A stretch of DNA of 64,000 bases from Sporosarcina sp. P13 (GCF_002743055.1 NZ_PDYM01000005.1:62001-126000), one strand, 5' to 3'; counted from the stretch's first letter, positions 24,699 to 33,949 are shown. The notes: generated from the letters alone by a model not told the origin. Numbers and translations: made by a program.

Positions 24699-26180
24699 CT
24701 ATCTAACTCTACGTTGTTCACTCTTCAAAGATTTCATCAAAGAAATGACCATTAGTAGCATGACAAACGAAAACGGTAAGGCGGCAATAATAATTGTATT
24801 TTGTAAAGCACTCATACCACCAACAGACAGTAAGATCAGAGCCATAGACGATTGAATAACACCCCAAATTATTTTTACGCTTGTTGGCGGCGTTAGTGAA
24901 CCATATGTTGACTGCATACCAAGTACGAATGTGGCAGAGTCGGCACTCGTCACGAAGAACGAAGAAATTAACAGAATCGCGATGATTGAAATGATGAACG
25001 ACCAAGGCATCTCATGGAACATTTCGAAGATGACAAGTTCTGTAGAAGAACTTGCAATATCCACAATCCCACTACGCTGCATGTCGATTGCTGTTGTACC
25101 GAACGCAGAAAACCAGAAGGCACATAGTAATGTAGGTGCGAGAAGCACACCAACCATGAATTCGCGAATCGTCCGTCCTTTTGAGACACGAGCGATGAAC
25201 ATACTGACGAATGGTGCCCACGAGATCCACCAAGCCCAGTAGAAGATCGTCCAGTCGAACAACCATTGCTGATTATTCTCATTAAGTGGCGCTGTACCAA
25301 AGCTCATATAAACCAGATTACCCAAGTAGCCACCAATAGAATCCGTGAATACATTCATAATTAACAGCGTCGGTCCTAAAATCACAATAAAGACAAGCAA
25401 CACTACTGCAAGAACTAGGTTAGTATTAGATAAATATTTAATCCCCTTACTAAGCCCCGTCCAAGCTGACATGATGAATAGAACCGTAACAATCGCAATA
25501 ATGACAAATTGTGAGAACGTCCCAATTTCGATTCCGAATAAATAATTTAGACCTGCGTTAATTTGAACAGCACCGAAACCGAGAGTTGTTGCAACACCAA
25601 ATGCAGTTGCAAACACAGCAAGAACGTCTACGAATATTCCCCATGGACCATCCATTTTCTTGCCGAAAATCGGTTTCAATGTTGCTGAAATTAACCCCGG
25701 CGCATCTTTACGGAATTGGAAATAAGCAAGTGACAATGCGACAATACCATACATCGCCCACACATGAAGACCCCAGTGGAAGAACGATTCACGCATCGCT
25801 TCTTTAAAGGCAGCATCCGTGTTTGGTTCCTTCGTTGCAGGATTAATATAATGCGACAGCGGTTCAGCTGCCCCATAGAACACAAGCCCAATACCCATCC
25901 CCGCTGAAAACAACATCGCAATCCACGTAACTGTGGAAAATGCAGGTCGATCGGTATCCTTACCGAGGCGGATCTTGCCATACGGGCTAAAGATCAGGAA
26001 GATACTAATTAATAAAAGTACTGAAAGCAAAAGTAAGTAATACCATCCAAAAGAAGATGCAACAAAATTCTTGACGTTTAGTGAAACGGCCTCAAAACTT
26101 TCAGACGCGAACACCCCGTAGCCCACAGTAATGACGATTAATGCGATCGTAATGTAAAAAACATTTGATATTTTTCTCAT
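24699..26180 (-). CDS. BCCT-family transporter (betaine/carnitine/choline)
   Basis: The 493-aa protein has 12 membrane helices and the BCCT signature WAWWISWAPFVSMFIARVS. The substrate box GMGIGLVFYGAAEPL is also present. BCCT carriers import quaternary ammonium compatible solutes with Na+ or H+. The tryptophan-rich motif supports a betaine-type substrate as in OpuD. AAAGGAG precedes the ATG. The gene is monocistronic, and its upstream region (26181-26340) is where osmotic control would act, though no site was recognised. Confidence 0.9.
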   Translation of the reverse strand: MRKISNVFYITIALIVITVGYGVFASESFEAVSLNVKNFVASSFGWYYLLLLSVLLLISIFLIFSPYGKIRLGKDTDRPAFSTVTWIAMLFSAGMGIGLVFYGAAEPLSHYINPATKEPNTDAAFKEAMRESFFHWGLHVWAMYGIVALSLAYFQFRKDAPGLISATLKPIFGKKMDGPWGIFVDVLAVFATAFGVATTLGFGAVQINAGLNYLFGIEIGTFSQFVIIAIVTVLFIMSAWTGLSKGIKYLSNTNLVLAVVLLVFIVILGPTLLIMNVFTDSIGGYLGNLVYMSFGTAPLNENNQQWLFDWTIFYWAWWISWAPFVSMFIARVSKGRTIREFMVGVLLAPTLLCAFWFSAFGTTAIDMQRSGIVDIASSSTELVIFEMFHEMPWSFIISIIAILLISSFFVTSADSATFVLGMQSTYGSLTPPTSVKIIWGVIQSSMALILLSVGGMSALQNTIIIAALPFSFVMLLMVISLMKSLKSEQRRVR

Positions 26181-26493
26181 ATTTCTCCTTTCGAATTGAG
26201 GTTACTTGTTCGTTTTATGAACGACTATATACTATACTCATTCTTTTAATAGAAGGCAAAAGAAAGAAAACAGTAAAGTGCACGAAGAATCACGCTTTAC
26301 TTTTTCATAAAATAGAACAAATATAGACTAGGCCTACACTGAGGTGACGTCAAGATAAAAATACTTGTCGAATTTCGCTTAAGCTATATAAATTAATAAT
26401 GACCTTTTACCTAAGGTTTTTTAGAACTTTATCGCTTCAGTGATTTGATAATAGAATACGTTACCTACGTGTAAAATCTTACATTCGGGATAT
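26181..26493. other. Divergent intergenic region, BCCT and RNase H genes
   Basis: About 310 bp with promoters for both genes. TATAAT at 26494-26499 is a good -10 for the RNase H-like gene, but its -35 is poor. No riboswitch or operator was recognised. Confidence 0.5.
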
Positions 26494-26518
26494 TATAATA
26501 AATATAGGAGGAATTACT

Positions 26519-27172
26519 ATGCAGGTTGTAATCGAATGGACATATAGATCATCAAAGGGAAGGATCGCGGTATTTCAATCTGAAGAAATGCCTGCGAAAG
26601 AAGCTGTTTTAGTTGCCGAGGATATAGAAAAGACCGGACGTGTAAAGCAAATTCTTTTCGTTGATCAGCATGACAGTTCATGGACAATAAAGGAATTGAA
26701 AGGCTACTTAAAAGGAATCGAGACAGAAGCTCATAATATCACTGTCTATTTTGATGGTGGCTTCGATTGGGAACAGAAAACAGCAGGCCTCGGTTGCGTT
26801 ATCTATTACGATCAAAGCGGAAAATCGTATAGACTACGCAAAAATGCATTTGAACTTGGATTAACCTCGAATAACGAAGCAGAGTATGCTGCGTTGCATT
26901 TTTGTTTGCAGGAGCTGGAGAATCTTGGCGTCCACCACTTACCTATTCGGATTGTTGGTGACTCACGAGTTGTCATCAATCATTTAAACGAAGAGTGGCC
27001 CGCTATTGAAGAAGATTTATACAGATGGGCTAATAAGATTGAAGCAAAGATGGACGCGCTTGGATTGCTACCGCAATATGAGCTCATTTCCAGAAAATCG
27101 AATGGCGAAGCGGACAGACTTGCTACACAAGCAATCGCGGGGATAGAAATTATGGCGACTATTGAAAGATGA
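26519..27172 (+). CDS. RNase H-like protein (YpeP/YpdQ type)
   Basis: The N-terminal 70 residues are of unknown type, and an RNase HI-like domain follows from about residue 74. Its carboxylates are in ITVYFDGGFDW, SNNEAEYAAL and IRIVGDSRVVINHL, with a further Asp in GEADRLATQA. This is a complete active-site set, so it may cut RNA in RNA-DNA hybrids. AGGAGG precedes the ATG. The stop codon TGA lies inside the first unit of a long 21-bp repeat array, so the array is the 3' UTR of this gene. Confidence 0.88.
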   Translation: MQVVIEWTYRSSKGRIAVFQSEEMPAKEAVLVAEDIEKTGRVKQILFVDQHDSSWTIKELKGYLKGIETEAHNITVYFDGGFDWEQKTAGLGCVIYYDQSGKSYRLRKNAFELGLTSNNEAEYAALHFCLQELENLGVHHLPIRIVGDSRVVINHLNEEWPAIEEDLYRWANKIEAKMDALGLLPQYELISRKSNGEADRLATQAIAGIEIMATIER

Positions 27173-27560
27173 GCGTGGGGACATGGTCTATGAGCGCGGG
27201 GGCGAGGTCTATGAGCGCGAGGACGTGGTCTATGAGCGCGGGGGCGAGGTCTATGAGCGCGGGGACGTGGTCTATGAGCGCGGGGACGTAGTCTATGAGC
27301 GCGGGGACATGGTCTATGAGCGCGGGGACATGGCCTATGAGCGTGGGGACATGGTCTATGAGCGCAGGGACGGGGTCTATGAGCGCGAGGGCGAGGTCTA
27401 TGAGCGCGGGGACGGGGTCTATGAGCGCGAGACCGAAGACTATGAGCGCGGGGACGTAGTCTATGAGCGCGGGGGCGAGGTCTATGAGCGTGGGCACGTA
27501 GTCTATGAGCGCGAGACCGAAGACTATGAGCGCGGGGAACAAGTCTATGAGCGCGGGCAA
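27171..27560 (+). repeat. 18.5-unit 21-bp GC-rich tandem array overlapping the stop codon
   Basis: Eighteen complete 21-bp units run from 27171 to 27548 without a single indel, and a partial nineteenth ends at 27560. GAGCGCG at the start and CTAT at the end of each unit are nearly invariant, while the middle 8-9 positions vary between units (for example GACGTGGT, GGCGAGGT, ACCGAAGA). The RNase H stop codon TGA overlaps the first unit. A terminator hairpin starts 9 bp after the array. Both strands stay open in one frame with a heptad-like period, but no ribosome site is seen, so I do not call a protein. Confidence 0.95.
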
Positions 27561-27568
27561 CGGAAAAA

Positions 27569-27608
27569 GGTTCTAATCAACTTGAAAATAGTTGATTAGA
27601 ACCCTTTT
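27569..27608 (+). terminator. Terminator after the long repeat array
   Basis: Perfect 14-bp arms GGTTCTAATCAACT (27569-27582) and AGTTGATTAGAACC (27590-27603), then CTTTT. The A run before the left arm makes it usable in both directions. Confidence 0.9.
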
Positions 27609-27637
27609 ATACATTACTTTTAGTAAAAATAGAACAA

Positions 27638-28051
27638 TTACTTATCGTCTGTTTTTGTAACAGATACGCCACGTTCCGCAAATACTTTTTGTGCTACTCC
27701 TAACGCATTCAACACGCTCGGGAATCCTGTATACGGAATCAAATGCATAATGCATCCGATGATTTCATCGGGCGTCAAACCAACGTCGAGCCCTGTCTTA
27801 ATATGCATCTGAATTTGCGGCTTTCCTTGTGCCACAAGAGCCGTAATCGTAGTGAGAACCTTTTGCTTATTGTCGAGTCCCGGACGAGAATAAATGTCGC
27901 CAAAAGCAAATTCTACGACAAATCTAGTTAAATCCGGCGCAACGTCCTTGAAGCTTTCTCCAATCTCCATCTCACCTGCTGGATTGTCTTCACCTGACAA
28001 CGTAAGTTCCATCAATTTCTCCAAACCTCGCTGATAACGATCTTCTGCCAT
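27638..28051 (-). CDS. Carboxymuconolactone decarboxylase-family protein
   Basis: The 137-aa product (start 28051, GGGAGG 8 nt before the ATG) has the CMD-family core. Its conserved part is DKQKVLTTITALVAQGKP in form, here DNKQKVLTTITALVA, then HIKTGLDVGLTPDEIIGCIMHL. The family includes peroxidase-like AhpD proteins with a C-x2-C motif, but only one cysteine (GCIMHL) is here, so it is more like the decarboxylase/hydrolase subgroup. The role is unknown. The gene converges on the repeat array and the RNase H gene. Confidence 0.83.
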   Translation of the reverse strand: MAEDRYQRGLEKLMELTLSGEDNPAGEMEIGESFKDVAPDLTRFVVEFAFGDIYSRPGLDNKQKVLTTITALVAQGKPQIQMHIKTGLDVGLTPDEIIGCIMHLIPYTGFPSVLNALGVAQKVFAERGVSVTKTDDK

Positions 28052-28189
28052 TTCAAAAACCTCCCTGATAATATCACTCGTCATTCATTGTAACAAACTT
28101 TTCTGTAAACGGGACAACTGCGTTAATTTCCTGAAAGTTGTTTTATCGTTTATACTTTAAGAAAATGATAAACAATGGAGGTTTATGTT

Positions 28190-28486
28190 TTGGATTATAA
28201 AGATATTGATCAACAAGTTATCAAGAAATATAAAGAAGACGAAACACTGATGATCCGCCTGTTTGTGAAATGGTGTGCGAATCATAAACTAGATCCACAC
28301 GTTTTGTATCAAAAAGCATACCCTGAGCAATCGGCTAATGCCGCGTTGAAGAAAGTCATTGAAGATGATGACGGATTTGAGGAACTGCAGATTGATAATG
28401 AAACTATGCTGGATGTACTGCAGCTTTTTGGGAATATTGATTTGGCGTTTGTTGTAGCTGATGAGATGGAGCATCTTAAAGCATAA
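28190..28486 (+). CDS. Small conserved-looking protein of unknown function
   Basis: Start TTG 28190 is chosen because GGAGG (28177-28181) fits it; the ATG at 28175 would lie on top of that site. The 98-aa product is acidic and helical (DYKDIDQQVIKKYKEDETL, then DDDGFEELQIDNETMLDVL) and has no membrane segment or metal motif. I do not recognise its family. It ends before a long-looped inverted repeat that may terminate it. Confidence 0.6.
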   Translation: MDYKDIDQQVIKKYKEDETLMIRLFVKWCANHKLDPHVLYQKAYPEQSANAALKKVIEDDDGFEELQIDNETMLDVLQLFGNIDLAFVVADEMEHLKA

Positions 28487-28491
28487 TTAAG

Positions 28492-28560
28492 AGTACCTGT
28501 TTACGAGCCTTTCATTTTTGTTTAACCATCCACGCTTGCTTCCCGAACAGGTACTGTTTT
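28492..28560 (+). terminator. Long-loop inverted repeat after the small gene
   Basis: AGTACCTGTT (28492-28501) and AACAGGTACT (28546-28555) pair perfectly with a 44-nt loop, followed by GTTTT. It may be a terminator for the small gene and, on the other strand, end bluB. Confidence 0.5.
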
Positions 28561-28572
28561 ATGATTCTATCC

Positions 28573-29220
28573 TTATTCACTACCCCATTTATCTGTAAAA
28601 ATCAGGTCGTCCAATGTTCGTCTTTTCTCCCAATTGGCAGTCTCCAAAATAGGAGCCGTTGGATAACTCTTCGTGTAACCAATAGACAAAAGGGCAATCG
28701 GTTCAACATGTGGCGGTATTTCCAAGATATCTCGAACATCATTCTTTTTATAAAAACTTACCCACCCCATTGCCAATCCTTCTGCGCATGCTGCCAACCA
28801 CATATTTTGAATTGCACAAGCAGTTGATAGTGCATCCGTTTCCGGGATGGAGTTGCGCCCTAACACATGCGAACCGCCACGCGTTGGATCGCATGTTACG
28901 CAAATAGTAATTGGCGCTTCCTTCAACCCTTCTACTTTCAAGCTGAGGAATTTCGTCTCTTTTTCCTCTTCGTCTTCATAGTGAATAGCCAACGCACGTC
29001 TTTCTTTATCCGCTGCCCAAGCTAATTTTTCTTTTGTCTCATCTGATGAAACAATGATAAAATTCCAAGGTTGCATAAAACCGACTGAAGGTGCCTGATG
29101 TGCGGCATTCAATATGTTATGTATCGCTTCTTGAGGAATTGGAGTCGGCAAAAAACTCCGCACATCTCTTCTATTGTAAATAACTTTATAGATTGCATCT
29201 TTTTCTTCATTTGAAAACAT
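28573..29220 (-). CDS. bluB: 5,6-dimethylbenzimidazole synthase BluB-like
   Basis: The 215-aa nitroreductase-fold protein has the BluB signature RRDVRSFLPTPIP (residues about 17-29) and APSVGFMQPWNFI, and the later MGWVSFYKK and VEPIALLSIGY segments. BluB breaks FMNH2 with O2 to make the lower ligand of cobalamin. No cobalamin genes are beside it; a salvage role or a different nitroreductase activity remains possible. GGAGAG precedes the ATG. Confidence 0.8.
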   Translation of the reverse strand: MFSNEEKDAIYKVIYNRRDVRSFLPTPIPQEAIHNILNAAHQAPSVGFMQPWNFIIVSSDETKEKLAWAADKERRALAIHYEDEEEKETKFLSLKVEGLKEAPITICVTCDPTRGGSHVLGRNSIPETDALSTACAIQNMWLAACAEGLAMGWVSFYKKNDVRDILEIPPHVEPIALLSIGYTKSYPTAPILETANWEKRRTLDDLIFTDKWGSE

Positions 29221-29666
29221 TAAATATCTCTCCTCTGTTAGTTTATAGATAGCCTAACGTTTATTATAATAGGTTTATACAAAAGGCGTAATGTCTAAAG
29301 ACTCTATCAATTATTTTTGGTAAATCTACTATGCTGTCATTCATAATAGTGTAATCGATTCTTGAGCGTCTATTTTTGCTGTTTTTCATTATACTTGATG
29401 AGGTTGTATCACCATACTATCGGAGTTCCAATAAAATTATGTATAAATAACTGTATTCTATGAGTTAGATCTTTTGAGAAAAATAGTTTTGGCAATTATA
29501 GTATTGTTTCTCAGCTGTTCTTACTCTCTGCCCCCCAGAGTACCTCGCCATTTATAATCAATCTAAAATAATGCCAATAATTATAGTACATACATACTAA
29601 CTAGACCTACCATAACAAATCCGATAAAAATCTGCCATTCTCTCTTTCACTACACAGCTCAAATTA
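29221..29666. other. Intergenic stretch without a recognised gene
   Basis: AT-rich DNA between bluB and the FadF-like gene. A 27-codon frame from a TTG at 29474 reads like a signal peptide but lacks a ribosome site. No other feature was recognised. The region marks the right edge of the mixed-strand chromosome. Confidence 0.45.
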
Positions 29667-29709
29667 AATAAACTGCTTCGTTCTGACCCTCAGAACAAAG
29701 CAGTTTATT
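29667..29709 (-). terminator. Terminator of the fadF-like gene
   Basis: AATAAACTGCTT-C-GTTCTGA pairs with TCAGAAC-A-AAGCAGTTTATT (one mismatch, 3-nt loop), A/T-flanked on both sides. Confidence 0.85.
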
Positions 29710-29748
29710 GTGCTTTAAAGATTGATAACATAAATCCCAAATTACTAA

Positions 29749-31899
29749 TTATTGCATTACCAATTCTTCTTGTTTAATCACTTTAGTTTCCAGAGCTTCT
29801 CCAAAAACAGACCTTTCCAGTAACTCAGCTATATCATATGTTCCTACTGAATCTTCAACTTCGATAGCCTTTGTTCCATCAGACAACATCGTTAAACAAT
29901 AAGGACAACCAGAAGAGATGATTCCAGGACTCACTTCAAGTGCTTGCTCCGTTCTCGCCACATTTACACGTTGCCCAGTATCTTCCTCCATCCACATCAT
30001 CCCTCCACCTGCTCCACAGCACATCCCACTTTCTCGGTTTCGCTTCATCTCAACCAGATTTACACCCGGAATGGCTTTCAGGATTTCACGCGGCGGGTCA
30101 TAAACATCATTATAACGTCCCAAGTAACATGAATCGTGGAATGTTATCGTTTCATTGATTGCATGAACTGGTTTTAAGATCCCATTTTGAACAAGTTCAT
30201 AAAGCATTTCTGTATGATGAATTACTTCTGCTTCGAACCCAAAATCAGGATATTCATTTTTAAAGATATTGTATGCATGTGGATCAACGGTGACGATTTT
30301 AGAAACACCAGCCTTCTCGAATTCCTTAATATTCGCTTCAGCTAACTCTTGGAATAAAAATTCGTTCCCTAATCGTCTAGGTGTATCACCAGAGTTCTTT
30401 TCTTTATTTCCTAGGATTGCGAATTTGATGTTTGCTTCGTTCATAAGATGTACAAATGATTCCATAATCTTTTGTGCTCGGTTATCGAAAGCACCCATTG
30501 AACCAACCCATAATAGGTAATCAAATTCTTCACCTGTTTTACTCAATTCCTTCACCGTTGGAACATGAAGATCTGGACGTGCCTCTCTCCACTTTTCCTT
30601 TTCTTTACGGTTAAGGCCCCAAGGATTTCCTTGACGTTCTATGTTTGTCATCGCACGTTTTGCATCAGGGTTCATTTTCCCTTCTGTCATTACAAGATGA
30701 CGGCGAAGGTCGATTATTTTGTCAACATGCTCATTCATAACCGGACACTGATCTTCACAATTTCTACAAGTTGTACATGCCCAAATTTCTTCCTCAGTAA
30801 TTACATCGCCAATTAGGGAAGGGTTATAGACGTCATCTAACATAGCCCCTTCCAAACCTGCAGCGATAGCAATATTATTAGCTTCTGAATTATTAAATGC
30901 AAATGTAGGTACCCAAGGTTTTTGCTTCGTCATTAAAGCACCTGTATTAGTTAAGTTATCACGTAACTTAGTTATCAAGTCCATTGGTGATAACATTTTT
31001 CCTGTACCTGACGCAGGACACATATTCGTACAGCGTCCACACTCTACACAAGCGTAAAAGTCAATCATTTGTAATTGGGTGAAATCTGTAATTTTCCCTA
31101 CACCCAACGCAGGCATATCTTGTTCACTTTCTGCATTCTCCATCGCTTCAAAATCAATTGGCTTTAGTCTACCCGCATGATCAAGTCGATGGAAATAAGT
31201 ATTTACTGGTCCAGCAATCAAGTGAGCATGTTTTGATTGCGGAACATAAACTAGGAACGTCAATAAAATAAGTAAATGAATCCACCAGTTAACAAAGAAC
31301 ACAACCGCTGCTGCAGTTGGAGACATAAATCCAAAAATAGTAGCGACAAGCGATGCCATTGGTTCTGTCAACGTTGCGGGATTTCCTTGCCAAATCATAT
31401 TCATGCCATTCGCCATGATCGTCGAAAGCATGAGTCCACCAATGAATATTAGAACAAGTCCCGATTTCCATCCTCTTTTAAGCCTAACAAGTTTTTCAAT
31501 ATATCGACGGTGAAACGCCCAAATTACTGCTACTAGAATTAAAAATACGACAATTTCCTGAAAGAATGTAAAACCGTTATATATCGAGCCTAACGGAAGA
31601 TGAGACCCTGGCTTTAGACCTTTCCAAATAAGATCTATTGCGCCAAACTGCACAAGTAAAAATCCATAAAAGAACAAAACATGAATCATGCCACTTTTTT
31701 TATCTTTTAATAATTTCTTTTGTCCAAATACATATGTCCAAATTTTTTGAAGACGTTCCTTAATGTTATGGTCAAACTCTTCTTTTCTACCCAATAGAAT
31801 AAATTGAGTTCGAGTCTTAATTAAATACGTAAATAACGCAAGTGCATACAAAGTAATCCCAATGAATAAAATCCAGTTGGCGATTAATAACGAACCCAT
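29749..31899 (-). CDS. fadF: FadF-like ETF:quinone iron-sulfur oxidoreductase
   Basis: The 716-aa protein has a NarI-like N-terminal membrane part of five or six helices. Two 4Fe-4S ferredoxin clusters follow (CVECGRCTNMCP and CTTCRNCEDQCP). Two CCG domains of heterodisulfide-reductase type close it, with CYLGRYNDVYDPP, GMCCGAGGG and SGCPYCLTML. Such proteins accept electrons from acyl-CoA dehydrogenases via ETF and pass them to membrane quinone. It stands first, at the 3' end of the island, and has its own upstream palindrome region. This fits the many acyl-CoA dehydrogenases and EtfAB in the cluster. Confidence 0.85.
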   Translation of the reverse strand: MGSLLIANWILFIGITLYALALFTYLIKTRTQFILLGRKEEFDHNIKERLQKIWTYVFGQKKLLKDKKSGMIHVLFFYGFLLVQFGAIDLIWKGLKPGSHLPLGSIYNGFTFFQEIVVFLILVAVIWAFHRRYIEKLVRLKRGWKSGLVLIFIGGLMLSTIMANGMNMIWQGNPATLTEPMASLVATIFGFMSPTAAAVVFFVNWWIHLLILLTFLVYVPQSKHAHLIAGPVNTYFHRLDHAGRLKPIDFEAMENAESEQDMPALGVGKITDFTQLQMIDFYACVECGRCTNMCPASGTGKMLSPMDLITKLRDNLTNTGALMTKQKPWVPTFAFNNSEANNIAIAAGLEGAMLDDVYNPSLIGDVITEEEIWACTTCRNCEDQCPVMNEHVDKIIDLRRHLVMTEGKMNPDAKRAMTNIERQGNPWGLNRKEKEKWREARPDLHVPTVKELSKTGEEFDYLLWVGSMGAFDNRAQKIMESFVHLMNEANIKFAILGNKEKNSGDTPRRLGNEFLFQELAEANIKEFEKAGVSKIVTVDPHAYNIFKNEYPDFGFEAEVIHHTEMLYELVQNGILKPVHAINETITFHDSCYLGRYNDVYDPPREILKAIPGVNLVEMKRNRESGMCCGAGGGMMWMEEDTGQRVNVARTEQALEVSPGIISSGCPYCLTMLSDGTKAIEVEDSVGTYDIAELLERSVFGEALETKVIKQEELVMQ

Positions 31900-31967
31900 T
31901 GTCCTCTCTCCTTATCCTATCTATTTAAACGATGAGTAATAGTATGTCATCCTCCTGTTTAATTCAA

Positions 31968-31973
31968 ATTATA
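31968..31973 (-). promoter_or_regulatory. Candidate -10 of the fadF-like gene
   Basis: A perfect TATAAT on the minus strand lies about 70 bp before the fadF-like start. Its -35 is weak. A 35-bp palindrome sits about 40 bp further upstream. Confidence 0.4.
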
Positions 31974-32012
31974 TCTAATAACACACAAATTTACTTTTTG
32001 GTTATTGATCAA

Positions 32013-32047
32013 AATGATATAACTTGTTGTCAACAAGTTATATCATT
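32013..32047 (-). repeat. Perfect 17-bp inverted repeat (terminator or operator)
   Basis: Arms AATGATATAACTTGTTG (32013-32029) and its exact complement (32031-32047) are separated by 1 nt. On the minus strand TTTTG follows, so it may end the amidohydrolase gene at 32087. The centre TTGTTGACAA also appears at the promoter near 51131, so an operator role before fadF is possible. Confidence 0.75.
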
Positions 32048-32086
32048 GATTATCTACTTAAATATATAAATTACATGCTTAAAATC

Positions 32087-33778
32087 TCAGTTACTATGCT
32101 TTAATCCACCCGAATTAATGAATTCAACTGCCTCTTTTTTATAAACATTCTTACCGTTAATAAATGTAGAGATTACTGATATGTCTTTAATTTTCATCGG
32201 ATCAATTCGGGTAGGATCTTGATCTAATACAGCAAAATCTGCAAATTTCCCTACTTCTATACTTCCCGTATTCTCTTCATCAAAATTTAGTTTCGCCCCA
32301 TAGATTGTCATAGACTTTAAAGCTGTTACAACATCTATTTGTTGATCTTCCCCTAAGACTTTACCTTCTTTTGTAATTCGATTAACAGCCGCCCAAACTG
32401 AAAATAATGGTGAAATCGGAGTTATCGGGCAGTCAGAATGTATTGTAAACAATAAATCTCGTTTTACTGCGTCCGCTAAGGGATTGATTCTTTTCGCACG
32501 TTCAGGCCCTAAAAATAAACGATAATGTCTATCTCCCCAATAATAAACGTGATTAATAAAGAATGAGCCAGCAACATTTAAACGTTCCATTTCATCTAAA
32601 TCCTCTATTGTAGCCGTTTGAACATGTTCGATTCTATGTCGGTGATTATCACGCGGCTCCTGATTTAAAATAAAGTCATAGGATTCTAATATTGACCCTA
32701 TTGCACGATCTCCATTTCCATGAATAGCAATTCTAAAACCTCTTTTATGCAAATCTACTAGTTCTTCATTAAATAAGTGCTGTTCATGGAAAAGGGCTCC
32801 TTTTACATCATTATCACAATAATACGGTTGTCTTAAAGCCCCTGTTAAACCCTGTATCGATCCGTCTTGGAAAAGTTTTGCGCTATCCAAACGCATATGT
32901 CCATTCGTGCGATTGCTAATCATTTCGTCGAGTTCAGATGCAGACCAGCCTTCATATACTCCACCTTTTCCCAATAATGTATGCATAAACATTAACCGTG
33001 TTTTTAATGGATTGGAACCATTTTCAAACGCTTTAAGATGTACTTCATATTCACTTGCACCATCATAGATTCCAAGTCCAGCATCAGTATTAGTAGTAAT
33101 ACCTTGAGCTAAATAATCTTGTGCAGCTTCCCCCAACATTGAAATTAATTCATTTTCTGTAAATGGCGGTATGATATCTAGTATCGGTTTCATAGCAGGC
33201 TTCTCGTACAACACTCCATTTAACTCACCATTAGGAAAGCGGCCAAACAAACCACCTTTAGAGTCTAATACGTCTTTAGTAATGCCAGCCATCTTTAATG
33301 CAAGTGAATTCACTACAGCTATATGTCCAGAAATATGTGTAATATACACAGGATTGTTAGGCGAAATCGTATCGAGTTCTTCCCTTGTTGGATGTCGCTG
33401 TTCCTCCAACAAAGTATCATCATACCCATATCCTCTAACCCATTCCCCATGGGATTTTTTATCTATTTCTTCTGAAATTCTAGATAAAATATCATTAATA
33501 TTTTTGTTTTGAGAAGAGCTACAGTTAACACGTTTTAAGTTTTGTGCATAAACTAAAATGTGATTATGTGTGTCTATAAATCCAGGTATTAATGTAGCAC
33601 CCTGTAAATCTATAATCTTTTCATTTTCAATAGAATGTATTATTTCGCTAGGGGGAATTGATTCGTCCCAAATCCCACTTACTTTTCCATCTACTATAGA
33701 AAGAGATCCAGCTTTTGAGTTCTTATTATCGAGTGTTAATATATTTGCATTGATTATTAACAAATCAGACCTTTCCAT
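32087..33778 (-). CDS. YtcJ-like amidohydrolase
   Basis: The 563-aa metal-dependent hydrolase has the amidohydrolase 3 layout. The metal-binding motif is GFIDTHNHIL (about 68-77) and the later histidines are in IAIHGNGDRA, HRHRIEHVQ and FTIHSDCPITP. The substrate may be an amide or ester that supplies the acid to the island, but nothing in the sequence shows it. AAAGGGGG precedes the ATG. It lies between the thiolase and fadF genes and is ended by a perfect palindrome. The fold does not tell the substrate. Confidence 0.83.
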   Translation of the reverse strand: MERSDLLIINANILTLDNKNSKAGSLSIVDGKVSGIWDESIPPSEIIHSIENEKIIDLQGATLIPGFIDTHNHILVYAQNLKRVNCSSSQNKNINDILSRISEEIDKKSHGEWVRGYGYDDTLLEEQRHPTREELDTISPNNPVYITHISGHIAVVNSLALKMAGITKDVLDSKGGLFGRFPNGELNGVLYEKPAMKPILDIIPPFTENELISMLGEAAQDYLAQGITTNTDAGLGIYDGASEYEVHLKAFENGSNPLKTRLMFMHTLLGKGGVYEGWSASELDEMISNRTNGHMRLDSAKLFQDGSIQGLTGALRQPYYCDNDVKGALFHEQHLFNEELVDLHKRGFRIAIHGNGDRAIGSILESYDFILNQEPRDNHRHRIEHVQTATIEDLDEMERLNVAGSFFINHVYYWGDRHYRLFLGPERAKRINPLADAVKRDLLFTIHSDCPITPISPLFSVWAAVNRITKEGKVLGEDQQIDVVTALKSMTIYGAKLNFDEENTGSIEVGKFADFAVLDQDPTRIDPMKIKDISVISTFINGKNVYKKEAVEFINSGGLKHSN

Positions 33779-33949
33779 TAGAATATCCCCCCTTTAATTT
33801 CTAGACAACCTTTAGATTACTGAAATGATTTTGAACTGGAGTTACACTCTAACTTGGAAATACGTTATTTAAACACTTCTCCTAAACCATCTATTTTATT
33901 GACACCACGTAATAAAGTTACTAAACTACAAGCATGTATTGACATATTT
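33779..33949. other. Upstream region of the amidohydrolase gene
   Basis: About 170 bp between the amidohydrolase start and the unidentified fragment after the thiolase gene. It should hold the amidohydrolase promoter; I see no clear hexamer pair or operator. Confidence 0.4.

Noticed and set aside
27171-27560. CRISPR array
   Set aside because: The 21-bp unit is too short, the variable part is only 8-9 nt with repeated variants, and no cas gene is in the window.
27159-27599. Long open frames on both strands through the 21-bp array (about 145 and 133 codons)
   Set aside because: A unit of 21 bp is a multiple of three, so the frames stay open for lack of stops in the repeat. No ribosome site or start context was seen and the array lies after a stop codon.
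29474-29557. 27-codon frame that reads like a lipoprotein signal peptide (FLSCS)
   Set aside because: It begins with TTG without a ribosome site and ends at once; probably chance in AT-rich DNA.
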